Of a stretch of DNA of 64,000 nucleotides, positions 31,737 to 40,617 are shown piece by piece. Made by a program: the position numbers and the translations under genes. Every line of letters begins with the position of its first letter. The first letter of the stretch is position 1. The notes beneath the pieces are model-generated. The model did no database searches. It worked only from the letters and a program-made list of their open reading frames with translations, and was not told where the DNA came from. Source of the DNA: Nocardioides sp. QY071 (GTDB lineage: Bacteria > Actinomycetota > Actinomycetes > Propionibacteriales > Nocardioidaceae); the NCBI RefSeq assembly GCF_029961765.1, contig NZ_CP124681.1, positions 5,456,001 to 5,520,000 on the forward strand, read 5' to 3'.

Positions 31737-33145
31737 GACGACCGTCCGCGGAGCAGCACGGCCGAGGCGAGCGCACCCACCGCAGCCACGACGGCGGCAC
31801 CGACGAACGCAGCCGAGTAGCCCTCGGTCAGTGCGGCGACGTCGCCGAGCCGGTCGGCGCCGGCGGCCGCGGCGATGGCGGCCATCACGGCGAGGCCGAG
31901 GGCCGAGCCGATCTGGTAGCTGGTGTTGACGATGCCCGAGGCGAGGCCGCCCTCCTCCGGCGGGGCGGCGGAGATCGCCGTACCGAGGGTGGGGATGAAG
32001 GCGAGCGACATGCCGAGGGCGGCGACCAGCGAGGCGGGGAGCACGTCGACCGCGTAGCTGCCGTCCGGGTCGATCATCGCCAGCCAGGCCATGCCGGCGG
32101 CGAGCAGGACGAGGCCGGTGACGGTGGCGGTGCGTACGCCGACCGCGGCGAGCACGCGGGGCGCGAGCACCACCATGCCGACCATGATCAGCAGCGTCAT
32201 CGGCAGCAGCGCGGCACCACTGGGGAAGGCGGTGAAGCCGAGCACCTGCTGCAGGTAGAGGTTCAGGAAGAACCACATAGGGATCCACGCGGCGCCGAGC
32301 AGCAGCTGGGCGAGGTTGGCGGCCGCCAGGTCGGGCGCGCGGAGGATGCCGAGGCGGACCAGCGGGTCGCGACCCCGGGCCTGCTGGGCGACGAAGAGCG
32401 CGACCAGCACGACGCCGGCACCGAGCACCCACCAGGTGCGCGCGGCACCCCAGCCGACCTCGGGAGCCTGGACCACGGCGTACACGAGGGCGGCGAGGCC
32501 CGCGGTCACCGTGACCGCACCGACGACGTCGACCCGGCGCGAGCCGCCCGAGCGACCGGCCGGCATCGAGGACGGCACGAGGGCGAGGATCAGCAGCGCG
32601 ATCGGGAGGTTGATGGCGAACACCCACGGCCAGCTGAGGTACTCGGTGATGACGCCGCCCAGGAAGACGCCGGCGGTGCCGCCCGCAGGTGCGGCCGCGC
32701 CGTACAGGGCCAGGGCCTTGGTCAGCTCGCGCGGGTTGCCGCCGAACAGCATCATCAGCAGCGTCAGCGCGGACGGCGCGATGAGCGCGGCACCGGCGCC
32801 CTGGATCGCGCGGCCGGCCAGCTCGGCCTCGACGTTGCCGGCGAGCGCGGCGACGAGCGATCCGGCGGCGAGGACGACCCAGCCCGCGGCGAAGACGGTG
32901 CGGGCACCGAGCACGTCGGACACCTTGCCACCGAGGAGCAGCAGGCCACCGAACGCGACGACGTACGCGTTGAACACCCAGGACAGGTTCTCCGGCGTGA
33001 AGCCGAGGTCGCGCTGCATCTCGGGCAGGGCCACGCCGATGATCGACGTGTCCATGATGACCATGAACTGGGCGGCGGCGATGACCGCGAGCCCGAGCCA
33101 GCGCCGGTTCCGGCGGCCGGTCTCCGATGGGACGAGGACTGACAT
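31733..33145 (-). CDS. DHA2-type MFS efflux pump
   Basis: 470 residues with about 14 transmembrane helices, the EmrB/QacA (DHA2) arrangement. Motif D1-type MDTSIIGVALPEMQRDLGFTPENLSWVFNAY lies near residues 33-63, and motif C-like GAAAPAGGTAGVFLGGVITEYLSWPWVFAINLP near 155-187. The ATG has AAGGAG 6-7 nt upstream. It is divergent from the CsoR copper regulon, with two CsoR-like operators in the 134-bp gap, the nearer only 24 bp from its start. This suggests a copper- or persulfide-linked drug pump. Confidence 0.88.
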   Translation of the reverse strand: MSVLVPSETGRRNRRWLGLAVIAAAQFMVIMDTSIIGVALPEMQRDLGFTPENLSWVFNAYVVAFGGLLLLGGKVSDVLGARTVFAAGWVVLAAGSLVAALAGNVEAELAGRAIQGAGAALIAPSALTLLMMLFGGNPRELTKALALYGAAAPAGGTAGVFLGGVITEYLSWPWVFAINLPIALLILALVPSSMPAGRSGGSRRVDVVGAVTVTAGLAALVYAVVQAPEVGWGAARTWWVLGAGVVLVALFVAQQARGRDPLVRLGILRAPDLAAANLAQLLLGAAWIPMWFFLNLYLQQVLGFTAFPSGAALLPMTLLIMVGMVVLAPRVLAAVGVRTATVTGLVLLAAGMAWLAMIDPDGSYAVDVLPASLVAALGMSLAFIPTLGTAISAAPPEEGGLASGIVNTSYQIGSALGLAVMAAIAAAAGADRLGDVAALTEGYSAAFVGAAVVAAVGALASAVLLRGRSS

Positions 33146-33168
33146 CTCGATCTCCTTCTTGACGAATT

Positions 33169-33187
33169 GGTACCCTAGGGGGGTACC
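33169..33187. promoter_or_regulatory. CsoR-like operator proximal to the MFS gene
   Basis: GGTACCC-TA-GGGGGGTACC: a palindrome with arms GGTACCC/GGGTACC and a G-tract, the classic CsoR-site composition. It sits in the leader of the MFS gene. Confidence 0.55.
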
Positions 33188-33217
33188 GTAATCACGAGAT
33201 CGGGACGGTAGCACGGA

Positions 33218-33234
33218 ATACCACACGGGGGTAT
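33218..33234. promoter_or_regulatory. CsoR-like operator proximal to csoR
   Basis: ATACCACACGGGGGTAT, an ATACC/GGTAT inverted repeat with a central G-tract, 45 bp upstream of the CsoR start. It is the expected autoregulatory site; its core resembles the MFS-proximal operator at 33169-33187. Confidence 0.6.
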
Positions 33235-33279
33235 CCTGTTCGGGCAGGCAGATTCCCCAGACGCGAAGGACACAGGGCC

Positions 33280-33570
33280 ATGGCACACAGCTACATCGCC
33301 AACCGCACCAAGGACGACTACCTCAAGCGGCTGCGCCGCATCGAGGGTCAGGCGCGGGGTCTGCAGCGGATGGTGGAGGAGGAGCAGTACTGCATCGACA
33401 TCCTCACCCAGGTCTCCGCGATGACGAAGGCCCTCCAGTCCGTGGCCCTCGGCCTGCTCGACGAGCACATGGCGCACTGCGTCGTGAACGCCGCCCAGGA
33501 GGGAGGTGACGAGGCCGCCATCAAGCTCAAGGAGGCCTCCGACGCCATCGCCCGCCTGGTGCGTTCCTGA
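33280..33570 (+). CDS. csoR: CsoR copper-sensing repressor
   Basis: 96 residues, the short all-helical CsoR/RcnR family. The copper ligands are conserved in identity and spacing: Cys38 (QYCIDIL), His63 and Cys67 (DEHMAHCV), equal to Cys36-His61-Cys65 of the mycobacterial protein. The N-terminal LKRLRRIEGQARGLQRMVEE helix binds DNA. It heads the copZ-copA operon (47 nt to the next gene) and should release it upon Cu(I) binding. Confidence 0.94.
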   Translation: MAHSYIANRTKDDYLKRLRRIEGQARGLQRMVEEEQYCIDILTQVSAMTKALQSVALGLLDEHMAHCVVNAAQEGGDEAAIKLKEASDAIARLVRS

Positions 33571-33616
33571 CGCGTCCCGATCCGACATCCAACCCATCCA
33601 GCGAGAGGAATCTCCG

Positions 33617-33823
33617 ATGAGCACCACCCAGACCTTCACCGTCACCGGCATGACCTGCGGCCACTGCGTCGCCTCCGTCACCGAGGAGGTGCAGGAGCTC
33701 GCCGGCGTCGAGGGCGTCGCCGTCGACCTGCCGACCGGTGCGGTCACGATCACCAGCGCTGCCCCCCTCGACGAGTCCGCCGTGAAGGCCGCCGTCGAGG
33801 AGGCCGGCTACCAGCTCGCATGA
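33617..33823 (+). CDS. copZ: CopZ-like copper chaperone
   Basis: 68 residues, one heavy-metal-associated domain with the Cu(I)-binding loop GMTCGHC near residues 11-17. The betaalphabeta-betaalphabeta pattern is complete (TFTVTGMTCGHCVASVTEEV, then GAVTITSAAPLDESAVKAAVEEAGY). It should ferry Cu(I) to CopA. A GAGAGGAA region precedes the ATG; its stop overlaps the next gene (ATGA). Confidence 0.94.
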   Translation: MSTTQTFTVTGMTCGHCVASVTEEVQELAGVEGVAVDLPTGAVTITSAAPLDESAVKAAVEEAGYQLA

Positions 33824-34731
33824 ACACCCCGACGCGGCTGGCGGGCTTCGGTGCCGTCGCCGCGGTCGTGTTCGGCGCCGCGCTCCTCGCCGGCCGGGCC
33901 ATCGGCCCGGTCGACGTGGAGGAGCCGACGGCCCACGACACGCACCAGAGCAGCGGCGGCGCCGGGACGACGACCGAGATCCCAGGAGGACTCATGACGT
34001 CGCAGGACGGCTACACCCTCACCCTCACCGACAGCCAGGCCGAGGCCGGCGACGCGGTGCCGGTGAGCTTCACCATCACCGGACCCGACGGCGCCCCCGT
34101 GGCGTCGTACGACGTCCAGCACGAGAAGCAGCTCCACCTGATCGCCGTACGACGCGACTTCAGCGGCTTCCAGCACGTCCATCCCACGCTCGACGACGGC
34201 ACCTGGTCGACCGACCTCGCGCTGACGCCGGGGACGTGGCGGCTGTTCGCCGACTTCAAGGCCACCGGTGGCGAGGCACTGACCCTCGGCACCGACCTCG
34301 CGGTCGACGGTGCGTTCGACGCGGCAGCGCCGGCGCAGGAGACCCGCACCGCCACGGTCGACGGCTACCAGGTCACCCTGGACGGCGACCTCACCGCCGG
34401 TGCCGACGCGAAGCTCACCCTGAGCGTCAGCAAGGACGGGAGGCCGGTCACCGACCTGCAGCCCTACCTCGGCGCCTACGGCCACCTCGTCGCGCTGCGC
34501 GGTGGCGACCTCGCCTACCTCCACGTCCACCCCGACGGCGAGCCCGGCGACGGGAAGACCGAGCCGGGACCGGAGGTCGTCTTCTACGCCGCCGTCCCCA
34601 GCGCCGGCACCTACCACCTCTACCTCGACTTCCAGCACGACGGCGTCGTCCGCACCGCGGCGTTCACCGTCACCGCAGGGGGTACCGGGGACGGGGAGAA
34701 GCACGGAGAGAGCAGTGAGCACGGACACTGA
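33820..34731 (+). CDS. Membrane-anchored His-rich protein of the copper operon
   Basis: 303 residues. One N-terminal transmembrane/signal helix (about 6-28), then an extracytoplasmic region with two similar beta-rich halves (residues about 62-165 and 178-288). Each half contains a HxVHP-type motif: HLIAVRRDFSGFQHVHP and HLVALRGGDLAYLHVHP. The tail is Gly/His-rich (KHGESSEHGH). The context between copZ and copA, and the repeated histidines, suggest periplasmic copper binding or delivery; no named family is certain. It overlaps copZ by 4 nt and copA by 17 nt. Confidence 0.78.
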   Translation: MNTPTRLAGFGAVAAVVFGAALLAGRAIGPVDVEEPTAHDTHQSSGGAGTTTEIPGGLMTSQDGYTLTLTDSQAEAGDAVPVSFTITGPDGAPVASYDVQHEKQLHLIAVRRDFSGFQHVHPTLDDGTWSTDLALTPGTWRLFADFKATGGEALTLGTDLAVDGAFDAAAPAQETRTATVDGYQVTLDGDLTAGADAKLTLSVSKDGRPVTDLQPYLGAYGHLVALRGGDLAYLHVHPDGEPGDGKTEPGPEVVFYAAVPSAGTYHLYLDFQHDGVVRTAAFTVTAGGTGDGEKHGESSEHGH

Positions 34732-36982
34732 CCAGCCACGGAGCGAGGTCGAGCTCGCCCTCACCGGGATGACCTGCGCGTCGTGCGCCAACCGGATCGA
34801 GCGCAAGCTCAACAAGCTCGAGGGCGTCACCGCGACGGTCAACTACGCGACCGAGAAGGCGAAGGTGACCTACGCCGACAGCGTCTCGACCGACGACCTG
34901 GTCGCCGCCGTCGAGGCTGCCGGCTACGGCGCGTCGCTGCCGAGGCCCGCGGCGGCCGAGGGCGACGCCGCAGCAGCGGAGGTCGACCCGATCGTCACCC
35001 TGCGCCAGCGACTCGTGATCTCGGCGCTGCTGACGGTGCCGGTCATCGCGATGGCGATGGTCCCGGCCCTCCAGTTCGACAACTGGCAGTGGCTCTCGCT
35101 GACCCTGGCGGCGCCGGTGGTGGTGTGGGGCGCGTACCCGTTCCACAAGGCGGCCTGGACCAACCTGCGCCACGGCACGTCCACGATGGACACGCTGATC
35201 TCGCTGGGCACACTCGCCGCGCTGGGCTGGTCGCTGTACGCGCTGTTCTGGGGCACGGCCGGCATGACCGGCATGAAGCACCCGTTCGAGCTGACCATCG
35301 AGCGCAGCGACGGTAGCGGCAACATCTACCTCGAGGCCGCGGCCGGCGTGACGACGTTCATCCTGGCCGGACGCTACTTCGAGCAGCGTTCGAAGCGGCG
35401 GGCCGGGGCGGCGCTCAAGGCGCTGCTCGAGCTGGGCGCCAAGGAGGTCGCGGTCCTCGGACCCGACGACGTCGAGGTCCGCGTCCCGGTGGGTGAGCTG
35501 AAGGTGGACGACCGGTTCGTCGTCCGCCCGGGCGAGAAGATCGCCACCGACGGCGTGGTCGAGCGCGGCAGCTCCGCGGTCGACGCCTCGATGCTGACCG
35601 GCGAGTCCGTGCCGGTCGAGGTCGGCGAGGGCGATGCGGTGGTCGGTGCGACGGTCAACGCGGGCGGCCGGCTGGTCGTCCGCGCGACCCGGGTCGGCGC
35701 CGACACCCAGCTGGCGCAGATGGCGCGGCTGGTCGAGGACGCCCAGAACGGCAAGGCCCAGGTGCAGCGCCTGGCCGACCGGATCTCCGGCATCTTCGTG
35801 CCGATCGTCATCCTGCTCGCGGCCGGCACGCTCGGCTTCTGGCTCGGCACCGGCAACGGCCTGGCCGCGGCGTTCACGGCGGCGGTCGCCGTACTCATCA
35901 TCGCCTGCCCGTGCGCCCTGGGCCTGGCCACGCCGACCGCCCTCATGGTCGGCACCGGTCGGGGCGCCCAGCTCGGCATCCTGATCAAGGGTCCCGAGGT
36001 GCTGGAGTCGACGAAGGCCGTCGACACGGTCGTGCTCGACAAGACAGGCACGGTCACGACCGGCCGGATGACGCTGCGCGACGTGGTCGCCGACGAGGGC
36101 GAGGACGCGGCGGAGGTGCTGCGGTACGCCGGCGCGCTGGAGGACTCCTCGGAGCACCCGATCGCCCGTGCCATCGCCGACGCCGCCCGCGAGGCCGGAT
36201 CGCTGCCGGCCGTCGATGACTTCGCCAACGTCGAGGGCCTCGGCGTGCAGGGGGTCCTGCTCGACGGCGACGCGTCGCACGCGGTGCTGGTCGGCCGGCC
36301 CCGGCTGCTCGAGGAGTGGTCACAGCACCTCTCGCCGGCTCTCGGGTCTGCGTTGAAGGAGGCCCAGCGCACGGGAGGTACGGCGGTCGCGGTCGGCTGG
36401 GACGGTCGCGCCCGCGGCGTGATCGTGGTCGCCGACGCGGTCAAGCCGACCTCGGCCAGCGCCATCGCCCAGCTCCGCGCGCTGGGGCTGCGTCCCGTGC
36501 TGCTCACCGGCGACAACGCCGTGGTGGCGCGGACGGTGGCGGCGGAGGTCGGCATCGACGAGGCCGACGTGATCGCCGACGTCCTGCCGGCCGACAAGGT
36601 CGACGTCGTCAAGCGGCTGCAGGACGAGGGTCGCGTGGTCGCCATGGTCGGCGACGGCGTCAACGACGCAGCCGCGCTCGCCCAGGCCGACCTCGGTCTG
36701 GCCATGGGCACCGGCACCGACGTCGCGATCGAGGCCAGCGACCTGACCCTGGTGCGCGGCGACCTGCAGGTCGCGGTCGATGCGATCCGCCTGTCCCGGC
36801 GGACCCTGGCCACGATCAGGGGCAACCTGTTCTGGGCGTTCGCCTACAACGTCGCCGCCCTGCCGCTCGCCGCCGCGGGTCTGCTCAACCCGATGCTGGC
36901 CGGCGCCGCGATGGCCTTCTCTTCGGTGTTCGTGGTGTCGAACAGCCTGCGGCTGCGGTCGTTCAAGGCCGCCCGCGGCTGA
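34715..36982 (+). CDS. copA: Copper-exporting P1B-type ATPase CopA
   Basis: 755 residues. One N-terminal HMA domain with GMTCASC (about 18-24), eight transmembrane helices, TGES in the actuator domain (LTGESVPVEVG), the ion channel IIACPCALGLATP, phosphorylation loop VVLDKTGTVTTG, SEHPIARAI in the N-domain and GDGVNDAAAL in the P-domain. The CPC and overall set indicate Cu(I) export. I start at the GTG at 34715 (GGAGAG 4 nt upstream), inside the previous gene's end; longer frames upstream lack the HMA reading. Confidence 0.95.
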   Translation: MSTDTDQPRSEVELALTGMTCASCANRIERKLNKLEGVTATVNYATEKAKVTYADSVSTDDLVAAVEAAGYGASLPRPAAAEGDAAAAEVDPIVTLRQRLVISALLTVPVIAMAMVPALQFDNWQWLSLTLAAPVVVWGAYPFHKAAWTNLRHGTSTMDTLISLGTLAALGWSLYALFWGTAGMTGMKHPFELTIERSDGSGNIYLEAAAGVTTFILAGRYFEQRSKRRAGAALKALLELGAKEVAVLGPDDVEVRVPVGELKVDDRFVVRPGEKIATDGVVERGSSAVDASMLTGESVPVEVGEGDAVVGATVNAGGRLVVRATRVGADTQLAQMARLVEDAQNGKAQVQRLADRISGIFVPIVILLAAGTLGFWLGTGNGLAAAFTAAVAVLIIACPCALGLATPTALMVGTGRGAQLGILIKGPEVLESTKAVDTVVLDKTGTVTTGRMTLRDVVADEGEDAAEVLRYAGALEDSSEHPIARAIADAAREAGSLPAVDDFANVEGLGVQGVLLDGDASHAVLVGRPRLLEEWSQHLSPALGSALKEAQRTGGTAVAVGWDGRARGVIVVADAVKPTSASAIAQLRALGLRPVLLTGDNAVVARTVAAEVGIDEADVIADVLPADKVDVVKRLQDEGRVVAMVGDGVNDAAALAQADLGLAMGTGTDVAIEASDLTLVRGDLQVAVDAIRLSRRTLATIRGNLFWAFAYNVAALPLAAAGLLNPMLAGAAMAFSSVFVVSNSLRLRSFKAARG

Positions 36983-37043
36983 GGGGCGAAGCGGTCAGGA
37001 ATCGAGAAGCAGCAGTGGCCGGGTCGGCCCTAGCGTCAGGGAC

Positions 37044-37697
37044 ATGAACACGAACTCCCTGGACACCATCACCCTCGAGGTGGCCGACCCGGCCGCCGCC
37101 CGCGACTTCTACGCCCGGGCGTTCGGCCCTGACCTCCCGCTCGACTTCCGCGCCTCCGACGCCCCGAGCGACGGCTTCCGCTCCTTCCACATCTCCCTCA
37201 CCCTGGCCCAGCCCGCTGACGTCGACAGCTTCGCCGAGACCGCGCTGGCGGCCGGGGCGACGGCGATCAAGCCGGTCGCCAAGTCCTTCTGGGGCTACGG
37301 CGGCGTGCTGCGGGCCCCCGACGGCGCGATCTGGAAGGTCGTCAGCTCCTCGAAGAGGAACAAGGGCCCGGCCAGCCGCGACATCGAGAGCGTCGTGCTG
37401 CTCATCGGCTGTGACGACATCACCGCCACCAAGCAGTTCTACGTCGACCGCGGCTTCGCGATCGCCCGCAGCTTCGGCAAGAAGTACGTCGAGTTCGAGC
37501 CCGGCTCCGGCGCGGTGACCCTCGGCCTGCTGCCCCGCAAGGCGCTGGCCAAGGATGCCGGAGTGCCGATGGAGGGCAGCGGCTCGCACCGCGTGGTCCT
37601 GGTCGGTGGCGACACCGCGGCGACCGACCCGGACGGGTTCGTCTGGGAGGCCGCGAGCCTCAGCGGACCGCGAAGCCGAGCCACGAACCGAGGATGA
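37044..37697 (+). CDS. Two-domain VOC family protein
   Basis: 217 residues with two tandem VOC modules: the first from TITLEVADPAAARDFYARAF to VLRAPDGAIWKVV, the second from VVLLIGCDDITATKQFYVDRGF to VATDPDGFVWEAA-like C-terminus. Glyoxalase-like, but no full metal-ligand set is evident, so it may bind or be a non-catalytic relative. A TAGCGT hexamer ends 7 nt before the ATG, implying a leaderless transcript. Its last 38 bp overlap the DUF2784 gene, convergently. Confidence 0.85.
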   Translation: MNTNSLDTITLEVADPAAARDFYARAFGPDLPLDFRASDAPSDGFRSFHISLTLAQPADVDSFAETALAAGATAIKPVAKSFWGYGGVLRAPDGAIWKVVSSSKRNKGPASRDIESVVLLIGCDDITATKQFYVDRGFAIARSFGKKYVEFEPGSGAVTLGLLPRKALAKDAGVPMEGSGSHRVVLVGGDTAATDPDGFVWEAASLSGPRSRATNRG

Positions 37698-38001
37698 CGG
37701 TCGCGACGACCACCTCGACCCGGCGGGCCAGGCGCGAGGGGTAGATCCGGTCCTCGAAGTAGTGCGCGATGAACCCGCGCTCGTTCATCCTCGGCCTGCC
37801 GGCACCCTCCCGGCCCCAGTCCTCGAGGCGGGACAGAGGGCAGGCGGCGTCGGTCGCGGCCATCCGGCCGCCCCACGCGGCGGCGGCGAGGTGCGGGATG
37901 AACACCCACGGCATCAGCCAGGCCACGAATCCGCCGATCACCGTGAAGCCGACGAACAGCACGTGGACCACGAAGGCTCCTGCTGCGACGACCCGGTGCA
38001 T
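37660..38001 (-). CDS. DUF2784 family membrane protein
   Basis: 113 residues with two or three transmembrane helices and the DUF2784-like start MHRVVAAGAFVVHVLFVGF (histidine in the first helix), followed by GGFVAWLMPWVFIPHLAAAAWGG and the CPLSRLEDWGREG loop. Function unknown. TAGAAT ends 7 nt before the ATG, again a leaderless promoter pattern. Confidence 0.82.
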   Translation of the reverse strand: MHRVVAAGAFVVHVLFVGFTVIGGFVAWLMPWVFIPHLAAAAWGGRMAATDAACPLSRLEDWGREGAGRPRMNERGFIAHYFEDRIYPSRLARRVEVVVATVILGSWLGFAVR

Positions 38002-38065
38002 GGGCACGATTCTAGGGACACGGTGTCGCGGGTTCTGCGGCAGGTCGGTGGCCGGATCCCCGGCG

Positions 38066-38671
38066 TCAGACCAGCCCCGCCGCCGCGAACGCCCGCGCGT
38101 AGATCTCCCGCACGACCCGCTCCTTGCGAGCGTTGTACTGCATGCCGTGCTCGCCGGCAGCGCTCGACGCGGCGGAGGCGGCGAGCTTGGCGGCGGCGTA
38201 CCGCTCCCGCTCGTCGGGGTTGCCGCGCAGCCAGTCGCGGAAGATCCGGTGCTTGACGACCTCGGGGCTGTCCGGGCCGAAGACGTGCACGTGCGAGACC
38301 GGGGAGGCACCACGCAGCAGGCGGTGCTCGAACCACCAGGGCTCGCGCACCCGGAGGACGAAGCCGAGTGCCTCCAGCGCGGGGACGTACGACGACTCGT
38401 CCGCCGGGTCGGCGACGACGAGGTCGACGTCGATCACGGGCTTGGCCGGCAGGCCGGGGACGGCGGTGGAGCCGACGTGCTCGACGACGAGGGCCCGCCA
38501 GCCGAGTCCTTCTCGCACCAGCGCGGCGACCTCCGCGAACCGGTCGGGCCAGGCGGGATCGGCCGGGACCACCGCCACGTCGGGGGACGGCCCACCGCCG
38601 TCGACCCAGGGCGAGGCGCCGGGCGGGACGGGCGGGTCGTGGAAGGTGACGATGTCGTGGCGGCTCGGCAT
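38066..38671 (-). CDS. GrpB family nucleotidyltransferase-like protein
   Basis: 201 residues of UPF0157/GrpB, a minimal nucleotidyltransferase fold. Visible: VEHVGSTAVPGLPAKPVIDVDLVV (GS plus DxD-type acidic residues, near residues 65-88) and SHVHVFGPDSPEVVKHRIFRDWLRGNP. Its molecular role is unclear in the family. Its ATG is adjacent to the response-regulator stop (overlap of one base), so it probably follows that gene on the same transcript. Confidence 0.87.
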   Translation of the reverse strand: MPSRHDIVTFHDPPVPPGASPWVDGGGPSPDVAVVPADPAWPDRFAEVAALVREGLGWRALVVEHVGSTAVPGLPAKPVIDVDLVVADPADESSYVPALEALGFVLRVREPWWFEHRLLRGASPVSHVHVFGPDSPEVVKHRIFRDWLRGNPDERERYAAAKLAASAASSAAGEHGMQYNARKERVVREIYARAFAAAGLV

Positions 38672-39336
38672 CAGCCGACCAGCCCGTGCTCGTGGGCGAA
38701 CACCACGATCTGGACGCGGTCGCGCAGCCCGAGCTTGCGCAGGATCGCGCCGACGTGCGTCTTCACGGTCGACTCGCTGAGGAACACCTGCCCGGCGATC
38801 TCCTGGTTCGACAGCCCGCGGGCCACGGCGGCGAAGACCTCGCGCTCCTTGTCGGTGAGGCCGAGGTACGACGCCGGCGGGGCGGCCACCGCCCGGAACT
38901 GCTGGTCCAGCAGCGTGGACAGATCGGCCGGCGCGAGCACGGCGTTGCCGGCGTGCACGGTGCGGATCGCGTCGCGCAGCATGACCGGGGTGGTGCCCTT
39001 GAGGAGGAACCCGCTGGCGCCGTACCTGATCGCGGTCGCGGCGCGGTCGTCGAGGTTGAAGGTGGTGAGCACGACGACGCGGACCGGCTTCTCGCGGCGG
39101 GCGGCGCGGTCGGGCAGGAAGATCTGCCGGGTCGCCTCGACGCCGTCCATCTCGGGCATCCGGATGTCCATCAGCACGACGTCGGGCGTGAGCTCGTCGA
39201 CCAGGCGCACGGCCTCGACCCCGTCGCCCGCAGTGCCGACGACCTCCATCCCGTCCTGGGCGTCGACGATCACCCGGACGCCCTCGCGGAAGAGCTCCTG
39301 GTCGTCGACGAGCAGGACGCTGATCGGCTCGCTCAC
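38671..39336 (-). CDS. NarL/FixJ-type response regulator
   Basis: 221 residues: receiver (about 5-125; SVLLVDDQELFREGVRVIV, phosphoacceptor in VVLMDIRMPEMDG, switch threonine in VLTTF, lysine in FLLKGTTP) and a LuxR helix-turn-helix (about 155-215; LTDKEREVFAAVARGLSNQEIAGQVFLSESTVKTHV). It starts at a GTG overlapping the kinase stop by 4 nt. No obvious ABC or membrane target lies alongside, so the regulon is unknown. Confidence 0.92.
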   Translation of the reverse strand: MSEPISVLLVDDQELFREGVRVIVDAQDGMEVVGTAGDGVEAVRLVDELTPDVVLMDIRMPEMDGVEATRQIFLPDRAARREKPVRVVVLTTFNLDDRAATAIRYGASGFLLKGTTPVMLRDAIRTVHAGNAVLAPADLSTLLDQQFRAVAAPPASYLGLTDKEREVFAAVARGLSNQEIAGQVFLSESTVKTHVGAILRKLGLRDRVQIVVFAHEHGLVG

Positions 39337-40511
39337 CGGTTCCTCACCGGCACCCAGGCGGTCGCCGTGAAGGTCGGCGGATCCGCCCGGCGGCGTACGT
39401 CGAGCCGGCCGCCGACCGCCTCCAGGCGGCGCCGCATCCCGTCCAGTCCCTGTCCTCCACCGGGAGAGTCCCCCGGAAGTACGGCGTTCTGGACCTCGAT
39501 CCGCAAGTCGCCCTCCCAGTGCCGCTCGACGTGGACCGGCTGGTCGCGCCGGCCGTGCTTGATCGCGTTGGTCAGCATCTCCTGCAGGACCCGGAACGCA
39601 ACGACCGCGAGCTCGGGCGGCATCGGCTGCGGCGTACCGACCTCGGTGGTGACCACCTCGTGCCCGCTCGCCCGCACGCCGTCGACCAGGCTGTCGAGGT
39701 CGGTCTGCTGGGCCGCCTGGGTGGTGGTGTCGGACGTCGAGGAGAGCACCTGCCGGACGTCCTCGAGCGAGGAGCGCGCGGAGCCCGCGATGTTGGCCAT
39801 CGTGGTCTTGAGTCCCTGGGTGTCGGCGTCCTCGAGGTACTGCGCGGACTCGGCCTGCGCGAGGATCACCGCCAGCGAGTGGCCGACGACGTCGTGCACG
39901 TCGCGCGCCAGCTGGGCCTGCTCCTCGCGCAGCCGGGCGATCTCCTCGGCCTGGTCGCGCTGCGCCTCGGCCGCGACCTGCGAGCGGCGCGAGTCCTGCG
40001 ACCGGGCGGCGAAGCGGAGCGCCAGGCCGAGCAGCCACGGCGTCGCCAGTAGCGCGAAGCCGACGAGGCCCGCGGCCAGGCGCCAGTCGTAGCGGCTGTA
40101 GGAGTCGATGGCGAGCCGGTCGACGCCGAGCAGCCGCAGCGCGTCGTAGAACGCGTACGGCGACCACATCAGGACCGCGATCACTGCGCTGAGGGGGATA
40201 GAGAGGCCGCTGAGCCAGACGGTCGGCGGCCAGCCCCAGCGCGCGCAGCCGAACGCGACCACCGCGAGCAGCATCTCGGTGAGCATCGGGTCGACGCCGA
40301 CCGCGACCTGCACGATCCCGGTGCCCCAGGCGACCGCGAGCGCGGCGGCGGGTAGGCGCCGGGACAGCCCGACCGCGACCGCGACGCCGATCACGACCAC
40401 CAGTGCGGGCCACCGGCTGGCGTCGTAGGACCGCCCGATCTCGAGCAGCCCGATCACGAAGGCGGCCGCCCCCGCGATCACGTCCGGCAGCCAGCGCTCG
40501 GCACGGTTCAC
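39333..40511 (-). CDS. NarX-like sensor histidine kinase
   Basis: 392 residues. About six transmembrane segments in the first 165 residues serve as the sensor, then a coiled coil, the HisKA_3 phosphoacceptor in ARDVHDVVGHSLAVILAQ (near residue 205) and an HATPase domain with NAIKHG (N-box) and GGGQGLDGMRRRLEAVGG. Partner of the following response regulator. It is preceded by the 63-bp palindrome at 40535-40597, 24 bp from its ATG. Confidence 0.92.
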   Translation of the reverse strand: MNRAERWLPDVIAGAAAFVIGLLEIGRSYDASRWPALVVVIGVAVAVGLSRRLPAAALAVAWGTGIVQVAVGVDPMLTEMLLAVVAFGCARWGWPPTVWLSGLSIPLSAVIAVLMWSPYAFYDALRLLGVDRLAIDSYSRYDWRLAAGLVGFALLATPWLLGLALRFAARSQDSRRSQVAAEAQRDQAEEIARLREEQAQLARDVHDVVGHSLAVILAQAESAQYLEDADTQGLKTTMANIAGSARSSLEDVRQVLSSTSDTTTQAAQQTDLDSLVDGVRASGHEVVTTEVGTPQPMPPELAVVAFRVLQEMLTNAIKHGRRDQPVHVERHWEGDLRIEVQNAVLPGDSPGGGQGLDGMRRRLEAVGGRLDVRRRADPPTFTATAWVPVRNR

Positions 40512-40534
40512 GCCGGTCCTCCTGCCGTTTGTGT

Positions 40535-40597
40535 CGGTTCAACTACCGATCTTGTAGTCAAACCGTCCCAGACACGACAAATCCGGTAGTTGAACCG
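40535..40597. repeat. 63-bp intergenic palindrome with CGGTTCAACTACCG arms
   Basis: Perfect 14-bp arms CGGTTCAACTACCG (40535-40548) and CGGTAGTTGAACCG (40584-40597). The 35-bp centre can form an inner TTGT/ACAA stem. It lies between the ligase gene end and the kinase start (both minus strand), so it could terminate the ligase operon or regulate the kinase gene. It matches the 31592-31654 palindrome in all dimensions but not in sequence. Confidence 0.7.
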
Positions 40598-40617
40598 CGG
40601 CGGACAGAACCACGCCC

